This document shows, piece after piece, positions 51,016 through 59,874 of a stretch of 64,000 bases of DNA; the stretch's first letter is position 1, and each line of letters opens with the position of its first letter. The notes under the pieces were generated by a model. The model saw only the letters and a program-made list of their open reading frames with translations. It was not told where the DNA came from and made no database searches. The DNA lies in NCBI RefSeq assembly GCF_963931595.1, contig NZ_OZ007030.1:2534481-2598480 (forward strand), written 5' to 3'. This DNA is from an uncultured Subdoligranulum sp. Its GTDB lineage: Bacteria > Bacillota > Clostridia > Oscillospirales > Ruminococcaceae. The translations under genes were made by a program, and so were the position numbers.

Positions 51016-52920
51016 ATGGATTACAAGAAAGTAGCCCAGGAAATCTACGACAAAGTGGGACGAAAAGAGAACATTGTCTCGGCGGCCCACTGCGCCACCC
51101 GGCTGCGTCTGGTGCTGGTGGACAACGCCAAGTGCGACGCCAAGGCCGTGGAGAACATCGAGGGCGTCAAGGGCGTGTTCAGCGCGTCGGGCCAGCTGCA
51201 GGTCATTCTGGGCACCGGCGTGGTGGACAAGGTCTATGACGAGTTCATCGCCATCGCGGGCATCAGCGCCGCCACCAAGGACGAGGTGAAGGCGGCGGCC
51301 GCCGCCCGCCAGAACCCCTTCAAGCGGGCCATCAAGACGCTGGGCGACATCTTTGTGCCCATCATCCCTGCCATCGTGGCCAGCGGCTTCCTCATGGGCA
51401 TCATGGAAGCGCTGAACTTCATGGTGAACAACAACTTCCTCAGCATCGACACCTCCGGGTCCATCTATGTGTTCGCCAACCTGTTCTCCAACACGGCCTA
51501 CACCTTCCTGCCCATCCTCATCGCCTACAGCGCCGCCAAGGCCTTCGGCGGCAACCCCTACCTGGGCGCCGTCATCGGCATGATGATGATCCACCCCAAC
51601 CTCCAGAACGCCTGGACCGTGGCCACCGAGGGCGTCCATCAGACCCAGAGCGTCTGGTTCGGCCTGTACAAGGTGAACATGGTGGGCTACCAGGGCCACG
51701 TCATCCCGGTCATCATCGCCGTGTGGGTCATGTGCTTTTTGGAAAAACGGCTGCACAAGATCGTTCCCGCCATGTTTGACCTCTTCGTCACCCCGCTGGT
51801 CAGCGTCTTTGTCACCGGCTACCTGACCTTCTCCATCATCGGACCCATCTTCGTGGCCATCGAAAACGGCATCATCGGCGGCATCCAGACGCTGCTCACC
51901 CTGCCCTTCGGCATCGGCAGCCTCATCATGGGCGGCCTCTACTCCACCACCGTGGTGGCCGGTATCCATCATATGTACACCGTCATTGATATGGGCCAGC
52001 TGTCCATGTACGGCGTCACCTACTGGCTGCCCCTGGCCTCCGCCGCCAACATGGGCCAGGGCGCTGCCACCCTGGCCGTGGCTCTCAAGAGCCGCAACGG
52101 CAAGACCAAGTCCCTGGCCCTGCCCTCCGCCTTCTCCTGCTTCATGGGCATCACCGAACCCGCCATCTTCGGCGTCAACCTGCGCTTCTTCAAGCCCTTT
52201 GTCTGCGGTGCCATCGGCGGCGCCGCGGGTGCCATGTACGCCTCCCTGGTCCATCTGGGCGCCAGCGGCACCGGCGTCACCGGCATCTTCGGCCTGCTGC
52301 TCTGCCTGCAGCATCCCCTGGAGTATATCATCATGGCGGCCATCACCATCGCGGTGGCCTTCGCCCTGACCTGGATGTTCGGCTACAAGGACCCCGCCCC
52401 CGAGGCTGCCGAGGCCGACAAGCCCCAGACGGACGCCCAGCCCGCCGTGACCTGCGCCCCCCGCACCGTCTATGCGCCGGTGGCCGGTGAGGCCGTGCCC
52501 TCCGAGGAGATCCCCGACGAGACCTTTGCCGCCGGTGTGCTGGGCCGGGGCGCCGGCATCCGCCCCGACGGCGAGACCATCGTGGCCCCCTTTGACGGCA
52601 CCATCTCCTCGGTGACCGACACCCACCACGCGGTGGGCATCACCTCCCCCGACGGCATGGAACTGCTGATCCACGTGGGAGTGGACACCGTGGACATGAA
52701 GGGGGACGGCTTCGCCTGCCTGGTGCAGGAGGGCCAGACCGTGAAGGCCGGCGACAAACTGCTGACCTTTGACCGCAAGAAGATCGCCGCCGCGGGCCAT
52801 CCCGACATGGTGGCCGTGCTGCTGACCAACGCCGACGACTTCGGCGCCATGACGGTGCACTCCGGCCCCTGCCAGGCTTTGCAGCCCCTGATGGAAGTAG
52901 CCCCCGCCGACGCCCAATAA
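51016..52920 (+). CDS. scrA: Sucrose-type PTS transporter EIIBCA
   Basis: 634 aa. EIIB domain ~1-90 with phospho-Cys C26 in AHCATRLR; EIIC domain ~105-460 (about ten helices, GITEPAIFGVNLRFFKPF); linker; Glc-type EIIA domain ~485-634 with active His H553 in LLIHVGVDTV. Imports and phosphorylates a beta-fructoside such as sucrose. A hydrolase gene follows directly, making sucrose-6-phosphate the likely product. AAAGGAT-type site before the ATG. Confidence 0.92.
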   Translation: MDYKKVAQEIYDKVGRKENIVSAAHCATRLRLVLVDNAKCDAKAVENIEGVKGVFSASGQLQVILGTGVVDKVYDEFIAIAGISAATKDEVKAAAAARQNPFKRAIKTLGDIFVPIIPAIVASGFLMGIMEALNFMVNNNFLSIDTSGSIYVFANLFSNTAYTFLPILIAYSAAKAFGGNPYLGAVIGMMMIHPNLQNAWTVATEGVHQTQSVWFGLYKVNMVGYQGHVIPVIIAVWVMCFLEKRLHKIVPAMFDLFVTPLVSVFVTGYLTFSIIGPIFVAIENGIIGGIQTLLTLPFGIGSLIMGGLYSTTVVAGIHHMYTVIDMGQLSMYGVTYWLPLASAANMGQGAATLAVALKSRNGKTKSLALPSAFSCFMGITEPAIFGVNLRFFKPFVCGAIGGAAGAMYASLVHLGASGTGVTGIFGLLLCLQHPLEYIIMAAITIAVAFALTWMFGYKDPAPEAAEADKPQTDAQPAVTCAPRTVYAPVAGEAVPSEEIPDETFAAGVLGRGAGIRPDGETIVAPFDGTISSVTDTHHAVGITSPDGMELLIHVGVDTVDMKGDGFACLVQEGQTVKAGDKLLTFDRKKIAAAGHPDMVAVLLTNADDFGAMTVHSGPCQALQPLMEVAPADAQ

Positions 52921-52936
52921 CCAAAGATGCTGCTGC

Positions 52937-52961
52937 GCCCTGCCGGGATGCCCGGCAGGGC
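52937..52961 (+). promoter_or_regulatory. Hairpin between the PTS and hydrolase genes
   Basis: Perfect 11-bp stem GCCCTGCCGGG / CCCGGCAGGGC with an ATG loop. A short TTTT follows 10 bases later. Probably a partial terminator or mRNA-protecting stem. Confidence 0.6.
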
Positions 52962-52993
52962 CTGCGGCGTTTTGCACAACAGGAGGAATTGCC

Positions 52994-54331
52994 GTGCTGC
53001 ACGATTTTTTGCACCTGAAAGCGCCGGGCCACTGGATCAACGACCCCAACGGCTTCATTTATTATAAAGGAAAGTACCATCTGTTCTACCAGCACTTTCC
53101 CTACCTGCCCCGCTGGGGCACCATGCACTGGGGCCACGCGGTGAGCGACGACCTGGTCCACTGGGAGCACCGGGGCATCGCCCTCTACCCCAGCAAGGCC
53201 TACGACCGCAACGGCGTGTTTTCCGGCACGGCGGTGGAGGTGGACGGTGCGCTGCGCCTTTACTACACCGCCGTGCGCTACGACGAGGAAAACCCCGACA
53301 ACGTCCACCGGGCGCTGGACAACCGCTTTGCGGCCAGCCAGGCGCTGGTGATCTCCCCCGACGGGGAAACCTTCGACAACCTGGACGCCAAGCGCCAGGT
53401 GCTGCCGGTGATGGCGGGGGGCGCCGCGGGCGATCCCCAGAACACCCGGGACCCCAAGGTCTGGCGGGCGGCGGACGGCAGCTTCCGGATGGTGCTGGGC
53501 AGCACCTGGAAGGGCATCGGCCAGCTGCTTTTCTACCGCAGCCCGGACGGCCTGACCTGGACCGCCGCCGGGCGGTTCGGCGACGAGGCCCTGGGCACCA
53601 CGCTGGAATGCCCCGACCTCTTCTGCCTGGAGGGGCGGTGGGTGCTGCTGGGCTCCCCCATGGGCATCACGGCGGACGGGCTGGCCTACCCCGACCAGTC
53701 CACCTGGATGCCGGTGACCTTTGACGAAACCACCTGCACGCTGGCCCTGGAGGGCCGCCCCACCTTTGTGGACTGGGGCCTTGACCTCTACGCCCCCCAG
53801 ACCACCCTGGACGCCGAAGGCCGGCGGGTGCTCATCGGCTGGATACGGATGCCCGGCCCGGTCACCGATGCCCCCGACGGCCGCGCCCCCTGGCGGGGCA
53901 TGATGAGCCTGCCCCGGCTGGTCTGCTGGCGGGACGGGCAGCTCTGCTTCCCGGTGCACCCCAACGTGACGGCCTGCTTCACCGAACCGGCCCAGGGCCT
54001 TGCCCCGCTGGCCGACCACCGGCCGGTGCGGCTGCAGGGCAAACTGCGGGACGGCCAGGGCTGGAACATCGGCGGGCTGCGCATCCGGCGGGAGGGGGAC
54101 CGCCTTCTCACCGACCGCAGCGAGGTGTTCGGCGGCCTGACGGGCTACCGCCTCACCGCCGAGGCCCCCGCCGGGACGGCCGCGGCCTGCGCCCTGGACG
54201 TATTTGTGGAGGAGAACCTGGTGGAGATCTTCCTGGACGGCGGCCGGGCCGTGGTCAGCCTGGTGGTGCGCGGGCTGGGGGATACCCTGGCCGGCGACTT
54301 TGACGCCGTGACCACCGTCCGTGACAACTGA
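52994..54331 (+). CDS. scrB: Sucrose-6-phosphate hydrolase (GH32, third copy)
   Basis: 445 aa, GTG start with AGGAGG upstream. Catalytic D17 in WINDPNG, RDP 152-154, E205 in LECPD. Cytoplasmic. Its place directly after a sucrose PTS makes hydrolysis of sucrose-6-phosphate to glucose-6-phosphate and fructose the most likely reaction. Confidence 0.92.
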   Translation: MLHDFLHLKAPGHWINDPNGFIYYKGKYHLFYQHFPYLPRWGTMHWGHAVSDDLVHWEHRGIALYPSKAYDRNGVFSGTAVEVDGALRLYYTAVRYDEENPDNVHRALDNRFAASQALVISPDGETFDNLDAKRQVLPVMAGGAAGDPQNTRDPKVWRAADGSFRMVLGSTWKGIGQLLFYRSPDGLTWTAAGRFGDEALGTTLECPDLFCLEGRWVLLGSPMGITADGLAYPDQSTWMPVTFDETTCTLALEGRPTFVDWGLDLYAPQTTLDAEGRRVLIGWIRMPGPVTDAPDGRAPWRGMMSLPRLVCWRDGQLCFPVHPNVTACFTEPAQGLAPLADHRPVRLQGKLRDGQGWNIGGLRIRREGDRLLTDRSEVFGGLTGYRLTAEAPAGTAAACALDVFVEENLVEIFLDGGRAVVSLVVRGLGDTLAGDFDAVTTVRDN

Positions 54332-54390
54332 CAAAAACAAATGCCAAAATTTGTGGGGTTTCCACAAAGGCCGGTCCTCTGCCCCGGGGC

Positions 54391-54419
54391 TTGACTTTCC
54401 GGGGCGGGGCCTTTATAAT
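54391..54419 (+). promoter_or_regulatory. Promoter of the HxlR-family gene
   Basis: TTGACT (54391-54396), 17-bp spacer, TATAAT (54414-54419). A TTTGTGG/CCACAAA inverted repeat lies upstream (54350-54368). Confidence 0.8.
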
Positions 54420-54452
54420 CAAGGCGACCTGTTTTCCGGAGGAGGGTGTACC

Positions 54453-54788
54453 ATGGGCCAGCGCTGCATCGCCAACGAATGTCTGGGCACCACCGGGTTC
54501 AGCTACACCCTGTCCCTCATCAACGGCAAATACAAAATGACCATCCTCTACACCCTGATGGAGTTCGGGGTGGTCCGCTTCAATGAGATGAAAAAGTATA
54601 TCGGGGGCATCTCCTACAAGACGCTGAGCGCCACCCTCAAGGAACTGGAAGCCGACGGGCTGGTCCATCGTGAGGAATACCCCCAGATCCCGCCCAAGGT
54701 GGAGTACAGCCTGACGCCCCGGGGACGTTCCCTGATCCCCATTCTGGACGGCATGTGCGAGTGGGGCGACAAAAACCGCCTGCCCTGA
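54453..54788 (+). CDS. HxlR-family transcriptional regulator
   Basis: 111 aa. Winged helix of the HxlR/YodB type: LINGKYKMTILYTLMEFGVVRFNEMKKYI, ISYKTLSATLKELEADGLV and YPQIPPKVEYSLTPRGRSL. An N-terminal Cys in NECLG could be a redox switch, as in some family members. Start chosen by GGAGGG and the promoter spacing. Its target is not adjacent; the inverted repeat before the flavin reductase gene at 34969 is one candidate. Confidence 0.88.
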   Translation: MGQRCIANECLGTTGFSYTLSLINGKYKMTILYTLMEFGVVRFNEMKKYIGGISYKTLSATLKELEADGLVHREEYPQIPPKVEYSLTPRGRSLIPILDGMCEWGDKNRLP

Positions 54789-54803
54789 ACCCCCGCGAAC
54801 CGA

Positions 54804-54853
54804 AAAGCAAACAGCGCCGGAATTTGTGGGTTTTCCACAGATTCCGGCGCTTT
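54804..54853. terminator. Palindromic terminator, family copy 1
   Basis: AGCGCCGGAAT (54813-54823) pairs with ATTCCGGCGCT (54841-54851), with an inner TTGTGG/CCACA pair and an outer AGCAAA/TTTGCT pair. Very similar palindromes occur at 61839-61885 and 63275-63315. Confidence 0.75.
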
Positions 54854-55054
54854 GCTGTCCTTCAGGGAATGACGATGCGCGCCTGATCCGCCGAAACCTT
54901 CGCTCCCTTTACAGGGTATCCCTCTTACAGTATGATATCCTGTATAAGAATGTATGCATCCTTCGCCCGGGGGGAAAGATGCTGTCGGCAGGGTTTTCTC
55001 CGGCGGCGGCAGGACCGCGGCGCCGGACGGGATGCGCAAAGGCAGGAGTCTTTT

Positions 55055-55456
55055 ATGAAACAGACCGAAAAAAACGCCCCGCGGCTGACGCTGCGCCCCG
55101 GGGACTTTGTGGCGGCGGCGCTGGTCCTGCTGGCCGCCGCGGCGCTGCTTGTGTATTTTGCCCTGGGCCGCCACGGCACCGCCGCCACCGTGCAGGTCTG
55201 GCAGGACGGGGTGCTCCAGGCGGAGTACCCCCTGGCCGTGAACCGGGAATTCGTGGTGGGGGGCGACTACCACAACACCGTATGCATTGAAAACGGCCGG
55301 GTCTGCATCCTGGACGCCGACTGTCCCGGGCAGGACTGCGTCAAGAGCGGCTGGCAGCAGGAATCCGGCCGCAGCATCGTCTGCCTGCCCAACCGGCTGG
55401 AACTGCGGCTGGTGGGCGGCTCCGGCGCCCCCGAAGTGGACGGCGTCACCGGATAG
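55055..55456 (+). CDS. NusG domain II-containing membrane-anchored protein
   Basis: 133 aa. One N-terminal membrane anchor (residues ~15-38), then a beta domain (VQVWQDGVLQAEYPLAVNREF, NTVCIENGRVCILDADCPGQDCVKSG) of the NusG-II type that is often encoded beside Gx transporters and flavin/Rnf genes in Bacillota. Two Cys pairs may bind metal or form disulfides. TTACAG/TATGAT promoter elements at 54909-54936. First gene of the redox module. Confidence 0.82.
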   Translation: MKQTEKNAPRLTLRPGDFVAAALVLLAAAALLVYFALGRHGTAATVQVWQDGVLQAEYPLAVNREFVVGGDYHNTVCIENGRVCILDADCPGQDCVKSGWQQESGRSIVCLPNRLELRLVGGSGAPEVDGVTG

Positions 55457-55467
55457 GAGGTCACACC

Positions 55468-56001
55468 ATGAACAAGACACAGCGTCTGGCCCGGGCCGCC
55501 CTGCTCACCGCCCTGGCCCTGGGGCTTTCCTGGATGGAGCGGTTCATCCCGCTGCAGCTGCTGGTGCCGCTGCCCGGCATCAAGCTGGGGCTGGCCAACC
55601 TGGTCACCCTCTTCGCCCTCTATTTCCTGGGCGGGCGGATGGCGCTGGCCATCCTCTGCGTGCGCTGTCTGCTGGGTTCCCTCTTCGGGGGCGGCGTCAC
55701 CGCCTTCTGTTTCTCCATCATCGGCGGACTGCTGGCCCTGGCCGTCATGGCCCTGGCGCGGCGGCTGCCCGTGCTCTCGGTGTACGGCGTGAGCATCCTG
55801 GGCGCCGCCGCCCACCATGTGGGCCAGATCCTCGTGGCCGTGGCGCTGCTGCGCTCCGGCTATGTGGTGGCCTACCTGCCCTTTCTGTTGCTGGTGGCCA
55901 TCGCCACAGGCTTTCTCACCGGCGCCATCTCGTCGGCCCTCTTCCGGGCGATGCTGGCCGCCGATCTACCCTTTCTCTCACAAGGAGGCCCCTCATGCTG
56001 A
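55468..56001 (+). CDS. Gx transporter family / heptaprenyl diphosphate synthase component I-like protein
   Basis: 177-aa membrane protein with five or six helices; GIKLGLANLVTLFALYFLG and RCLLGSLFGGGVTAFCFSIIGG are the family signature. Often annotated as HepI although it resembles small ECF-type membrane components. The usual neighbour of NusG-II and ApbE/FMN proteins, so a part in quinone or flavin supply for electron transfer is suspected. Overlaps the next gene by 7 bp. Confidence 0.83.
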   Translation: MNKTQRLARAALLTALALGLSWMERFIPLQLLVPLPGIKLGLANLVTLFALYFLGGRMALAILCVRCLLGSLFGGGVTAFCFSIIGGLLALAVMALARRLPVLSVYGVSILGAAAHHVGQILVAVALLRSGYVVAYLPFLLLVAIATGFLTGAISSALFRAMLAADLPFLSQGGPSC

Positions 56002-56324
56002 TGCAATTTGTTGAATTCATCCTGCCGCCCCTCATCGCCATCCTGGAACTCATGGGCATCTTTGTGGTGGCGGTCTCTGCGGCCATCGCCTTCTGGCGGT
56101 ATCTCAAAGGGCTGCTCTTCCACGCCCAGGGGGACGTGAAGTTCGCCCTGGCCAACGGCCTTGCCACCAGCCTGGAATTCAAAATGGCGGCGGAAATCCT
56201 CAAAACGGTGCTGGTACGGGAGATGAACGAACTCATGGTACTGGGCGCCGTCATCCTATTGCGGGCACTGCTCTCATTTCTCATCCATTTTGAAATGAAG
56301 CAGATTGACCATACTGAATCATAA
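55995..56324 (+). CDS. DUF1622 family membrane protein
   Basis: 109 aa, three hydrophobic segments: VEFILPPLIAILELMGIFVVAVSAAIAF, a middle amphipathic part (KFALANGLATSLEFKMAAEILKT) and LMVLGAVILLRALLSFLIHFEM. DUF1622 proteins have no assigned role. AAGGAGG site; overlaps the preceding gene. Confidence 0.78.
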   Translation: MLMQFVEFILPPLIAILELMGIFVVAVSAAIAFWRYLKGLLFHAQGDVKFALANGLATSLEFKMAAEILKTVLVREMNELMVLGAVILLRALLSFLIHFEMKQIDHTES

Positions 56325-56342
56325 ATGCAGGAGGCACTACCC

Positions 56343-57425
56343 ATGAAAAAACTGTTCGCAATGATCCTGGCCGGAACGCTGGCCGCGGGCACCCTTTCCG
56401 CCTGCGGCAGCACCGCTGTCGTGGCGGTACCCCAGCCGGAGACCTCGGCGCCCCCCGCCAGTGAACCCACCACCCCGGCTCCCCAGACCGGCGAGAGCGC
56501 CGGAGAGGGTGCCGTAAAGACCGGCCTTTACCTGGGCACCGACCTTTCCAGCAGCAAGCCCGCCGCCGACGGCGAGGACGGCCTGGCCCAGGCCAACATC
56601 AACCTGGTGGCCGTGACCATCTCGGAGGACGGCGTCATCGACGAGTGCGTCATCGACGCCGTGCAGTCCAAGGTAAACTTTGACGCCGCCGGCGCCATCA
56701 CCACCGACCTTTCCGCCCCCGTCTCTTCCAAGAACGAGCTGGGCGACGCCTACGGCATGAAGAAGGCCAGCGCCATCGGCAAGGAGTGGAACGAGCAGGT
56801 CCAGGCCCTGGCCGACTACGTGGAGGGCAAGACGCTGGATGAAATCCGCGGCATCGCCGTGACCGAGGACGGCAAGGCCGGGGAGGCTGATCTGGCCGCC
56901 TCGGTGACCATCTCCATCGCGGGCTATCTGGACGCCATCGAGGAGGCCGCCGCCAGCGCCACCTACCTGGGCGCCATGGCGGGGGATACGCTGTATCTCA
57001 CCTCCACCACCAGCCTGGCGGACAGCAAGGACGCCTCCGCCGAGGGGGACGGCCTTGCCCAGGCCTACACCACGGCGGCCGCCATCACGATGAACGGCGA
57101 CACCATCACCAGCTGCGCCATCGACGCTGTGCAGGCCAACGTGAACTTTGACACCGCCGGCGCCATCACCACCGACCTGACCGCCCCCGTGCTGACCAAG
57201 AACCAGCTGGGCGACGATTACGGCATGAAGAAGGCCAGCGCCATCGGCAAGGAATGGTACGAGCAGGCCGCCGCCTTCGGCGCCTACGTGGCGGGCAAGA
57301 CCCCCGACGAGGTGGCCGGTCTCGCCGTGACCGAGGAGGGCAAGGCCGGTGACGCCGACCTGGCCGCCTCGGTGACCATCTCCATCGGCGACTTCCAGAC
57401 CCTGGTGGCCAAGGCCGGGGCCTGA
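56343..57425 (+). CDS. Lipoprotein with two tandem FMN-carrier-like domains (PplA-like candidate)
   Basis: 360 aa. Lipobox LSAC (Cys21), acidic Pro/Thr linker, then two ~130-residue repeats. Each contains DGLAQA, IDAVQ-VNFD-AGAITTDL-APV, KN-LGD-YGMKKASAIGKEW-EQ, EGKAG-ADLAASVTISI. The shared D-x-AGAITTDL element resembles, with one substitution, the D-x-x-(S/T)GAT-(S/T) sites that ApbE flavinylates. ApbE is the next gene. A surface electron-carrying flavoprotein is therefore likely but unproven. Confidence 0.75.
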   Translation: MKKLFAMILAGTLAAGTLSACGSTAVVAVPQPETSAPPASEPTTPAPQTGESAGEGAVKTGLYLGTDLSSSKPAADGEDGLAQANINLVAVTISEDGVIDECVIDAVQSKVNFDAAGAITTDLSAPVSSKNELGDAYGMKKASAIGKEWNEQVQALADYVEGKTLDEIRGIAVTEDGKAGEADLAASVTISIAGYLDAIEEAAASATYLGAMAGDTLYLTSTTSLADSKDASAEGDGLAQAYTTAAAITMNGDTITSCAIDAVQANVNFDTAGAITTDLTAPVLTKNQLGDDYGMKKASAIGKEWYEQAAAFGAYVAGKTPDEVAGLAVTEEGKAGDADLAASVTISIGDFQTLVAKAGA

Positions 57426-57484
57426 ACCTGACATGCCGGATGGTCCCGAAAAGGACCGTCCCCCAACCGGAAAGCAGAGATTCT

Positions 57485-58531
57485 ATGAAGCGATTGTTCC
57501 CTTTGCTGCTGGCGGTGCTGCTGCTCTTCGGCTGCGCCGCCGCCCCGGCAACGTCCCCGGCCACCGCCGAGACCGCCGGGCCGCAGCGCTACCAGGCCAC
57601 CTTCCTGACCCTCTTTGACACGGTCACCACCATCGTGGGCTACGCCGGCAGCAAGGCGGATTTCACCGCCACGGCCCAGGGTATCCACGACGAGCTGCTG
57701 GAATACCACCAGCTCTACGACATCTACAACGACTACGAGGGGATGACCAACCTCAAGACCGTCAACGACCGCGCCGGACAGGGCCCGGTGGCGGTGGACC
57801 GGAAGATCCTCGACCTGCTGCTCTTCAGCAAGGAGCTCTACGCCGAAACCGGCGGCCGGGTGAACATCGCCATGGGCAGCGTTTTAAGCCTGTGGCACGA
57901 CGCCCGGGAGGCGGGCATCGCCGACCCCGAGGCCGCCGCCCTGCCCGACGACGACGCCCTGAAAGAAGCCGCCGCCCACACCGATATTAACAGCATCCAG
58001 ATCGATGAGGAGGCGGGCACGGTGTATTTTACAGACCCGGAGGTGCGTCTCGACGTGGGGGCCATCGCCAAGGGCTACGCCGCCCAGCGGGTGTGCGAGA
58101 ACGCCCCCGAGGGGCTGCTCATCAGCATCGGCGGCAACGTCTGCGCCACCGGCCCCAAGCCGGACAGCGGCCAGCCCTGGGTGGTGGGCATCGAGGACCC
58201 CGACGACACCAGCCGGTATCTCCACACGCTCTATGTGGACGACTACGCCGTGGTGACCAGCGGGGACTACCAGCGGTACTACACGGTGGACGGTGTGGTC
58301 TACCACCACATCATCGACCCCGACACCCTCTACCCCGCCCGCTATTGGCGGGCCGTCACCATCCTCTGCCCCGACTCCGGCCTGGCCGACGCCCTCTCCA
58401 CCGCCCTGTTCACCCTGCCCCAGCAGGAAGGCCAGGCGCTGCTGGACCGCTTTGACGCCGAGGCTATGTGGGTGCAGTCGGACGGAACCCTAGTGTACAG
58501 TCCCGGATTCCGGGATCATATCCGCGTATAG
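57485..58531 (+). CDS. apbE: ApbE, FAD:protein FMN transferase
   Basis: 348 aa. Lipoprotein (lipobox LFGC). Family motifs: TLFDTVTTIVGY, TGGRVNIAMGSVLSLW, LDVGAIAKGYAAQ, LISIGGNV and the VYHHIIDP metal/FAD site. It attaches FMN through a phosphoester to Thr/Ser of RnfG, RnfD and probably the duplicated lipoprotein upstream. Confidence 0.93.
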   Translation: MKRLFPLLLAVLLLFGCAAAPATSPATAETAGPQRYQATFLTLFDTVTTIVGYAGSKADFTATAQGIHDELLEYHQLYDIYNDYEGMTNLKTVNDRAGQGPVAVDRKILDLLLFSKELYAETGGRVNIAMGSVLSLWHDAREAGIADPEAAALPDDDALKEAAAHTDINSIQIDEEAGTVYFTDPEVRLDVGAIAKGYAAQRVCENAPEGLLISIGGNVCATGPKPDSGQPWVVGIEDPDDTSRYLHTLYVDDYAVVTSGDYQRYYTVDGVVYHHIIDPDTLYPARYWRAVTILCPDSGLADALSTALFTLPQQEGQALLDRFDAEAMWVQSDGTLVYSPGFRDHIRV

Positions 58532-58566
58532 TTTCCAACACTCCCAGTAATTGAGGTGTACGAACC

Positions 58567-59874
58567 ATGAGAAAACTGTTTTGGGGCGGCATCCACCCGG
58601 AGGGTCACAAGGACCTATCCCGGGGCGGTGCCCCCGTTCCCGCGCCGCTGCCGGCGCAGGTCGTGCTGCCCATGGTGCAGCATATCGGCGCGCCCTGCAC
58701 GCCGCTGGTCCAGGTGGGCGACACCGTGAAGATGGGCCAGAAGATCGGCGACGGTGAGGGCCTGTGCGCCCCCGTCCACGCCTCGGTGTCCGGCAAGGTG
58801 GTGGCCATCGAGCCCCGCCTGCACCCCAACGGACGCCAGGTGCTCTCCATCGTCCTTGAAAACGACTTCGCCGACACCCCCGACGACGCCCTCCAGCCCC
58901 ACCCGAACCACCAGGAGCTCTCCCCCCAGGAGATCCTCAACACCATCCGGGAGGCGGGCATCGTGGGCATGGGCGGCGCCACCTTCCCCACCGACGTGAA
59001 GGCCTTCTCGGCCCTGGGCCAGGTGGACTATATCCTCATCAACGCCTGCGAGTGCGAGCCCTACATCACCGCCGACGACACGCTGCTCTGCAGCTATCCC
59101 CGGCAGGTGATCGGCGGGGCCGAGACGCTGGCCTACGCCCTGAACCCCAGACATGTGGTCATCGCCGTGGAGGACAACAAGGCGGAGGCCATCCGCATCC
59201 TGAAGGAGCATCTGCCGAAAGATTCCGCCATCCGGGTGCAGGTGCTGCCCACCCGCTACCCCCAGGGCGCCGAAAAACAGCTGATCCAGGCGGTCACCGG
59301 GCGGCAGGTGCCCCCCGGCCAGCTGCCCGCCGCCGTGGGCTGCGCCGTCTTCAATGCCGCCACCGCCGCCTCGGTGTACCAGGCGGTCTGTGAGGGCAAG
59401 GCGGTCACCCGCCGCATCGTCACCGTCACCGGCGACGGCGCCAACGCCCCCAAGAACCTCATCGTGCGGCTGGGCGCCTCCTTCAAAGAGACCATCGAGG
59501 CCGCCGGCGGCATGGCGGAGGATACCGTCAAGGTGCTGGCGGGCGGCCCCATGATGGGCGTGGCCCAGCAGGACCTGGATGTGCCGGTGCTCAAGGGCAC
59601 CAACGCCATCCTCTGCCTGAAAGAGACCCCGCCCCGGCCCGAGACCCCCACCTGCATCCGGTGCAGCCGCTGCGTGGCGGTCTGCCCCATGCATCTGCAG
59701 CCCCTCTACCTCTACCGCTTTGAGAAGAGCGGCAATGTACAGGAACTGCAGCGCCTGCACCTGACCGACTGCATCGAGTGCGGCAGCTGCGCCTACGTCT
59801 GCCCGGGCAACCTGCCCCTGGTGGAACGGTTCCGCGCCGGCAAATCCCTGCTGAAGGAGGCCCAAAAAGCATGA
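58567..59874 (+). CDS. rnfC: RnfC, electron transport complex subunit C
   Basis: 435 aa, normal length. N-terminal IHPEGHKDLSRGG; NADH/FMN-binding fold with GIVGMGGATFPT; two 4Fe-4S motifs CIRCSRCVAVCP and CIECGSCAYVCP near the C-terminus. Takes electrons from NADH in Rnf complexes. Overlaps rnfD by ATGA. Confidence 0.95.
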   Translation: MRKLFWGGIHPEGHKDLSRGGAPVPAPLPAQVVLPMVQHIGAPCTPLVQVGDTVKMGQKIGDGEGLCAPVHASVSGKVVAIEPRLHPNGRQVLSIVLENDFADTPDDALQPHPNHQELSPQEILNTIREAGIVGMGGATFPTDVKAFSALGQVDYILINACECEPYITADDTLLCSYPRQVIGGAETLAYALNPRHVVIAVEDNKAEAIRILKEHLPKDSAIRVQVLPTRYPQGAEKQLIQAVTGRQVPPGQLPAAVGCAVFNAATAASVYQAVCEGKAVTRRIVTVTGDGANAPKNLIVRLGASFKETIEAAGGMAEDTVKVLAGGPMMGVAQQDLDVPVLKGTNAILCLKETPPRPETPTCIRCSRCVAVCPMHLQPLYLYRFEKSGNVQELQRLHLTDCIECGSCAYVCPGNLPLVERFRAGKSLLKEAQKA

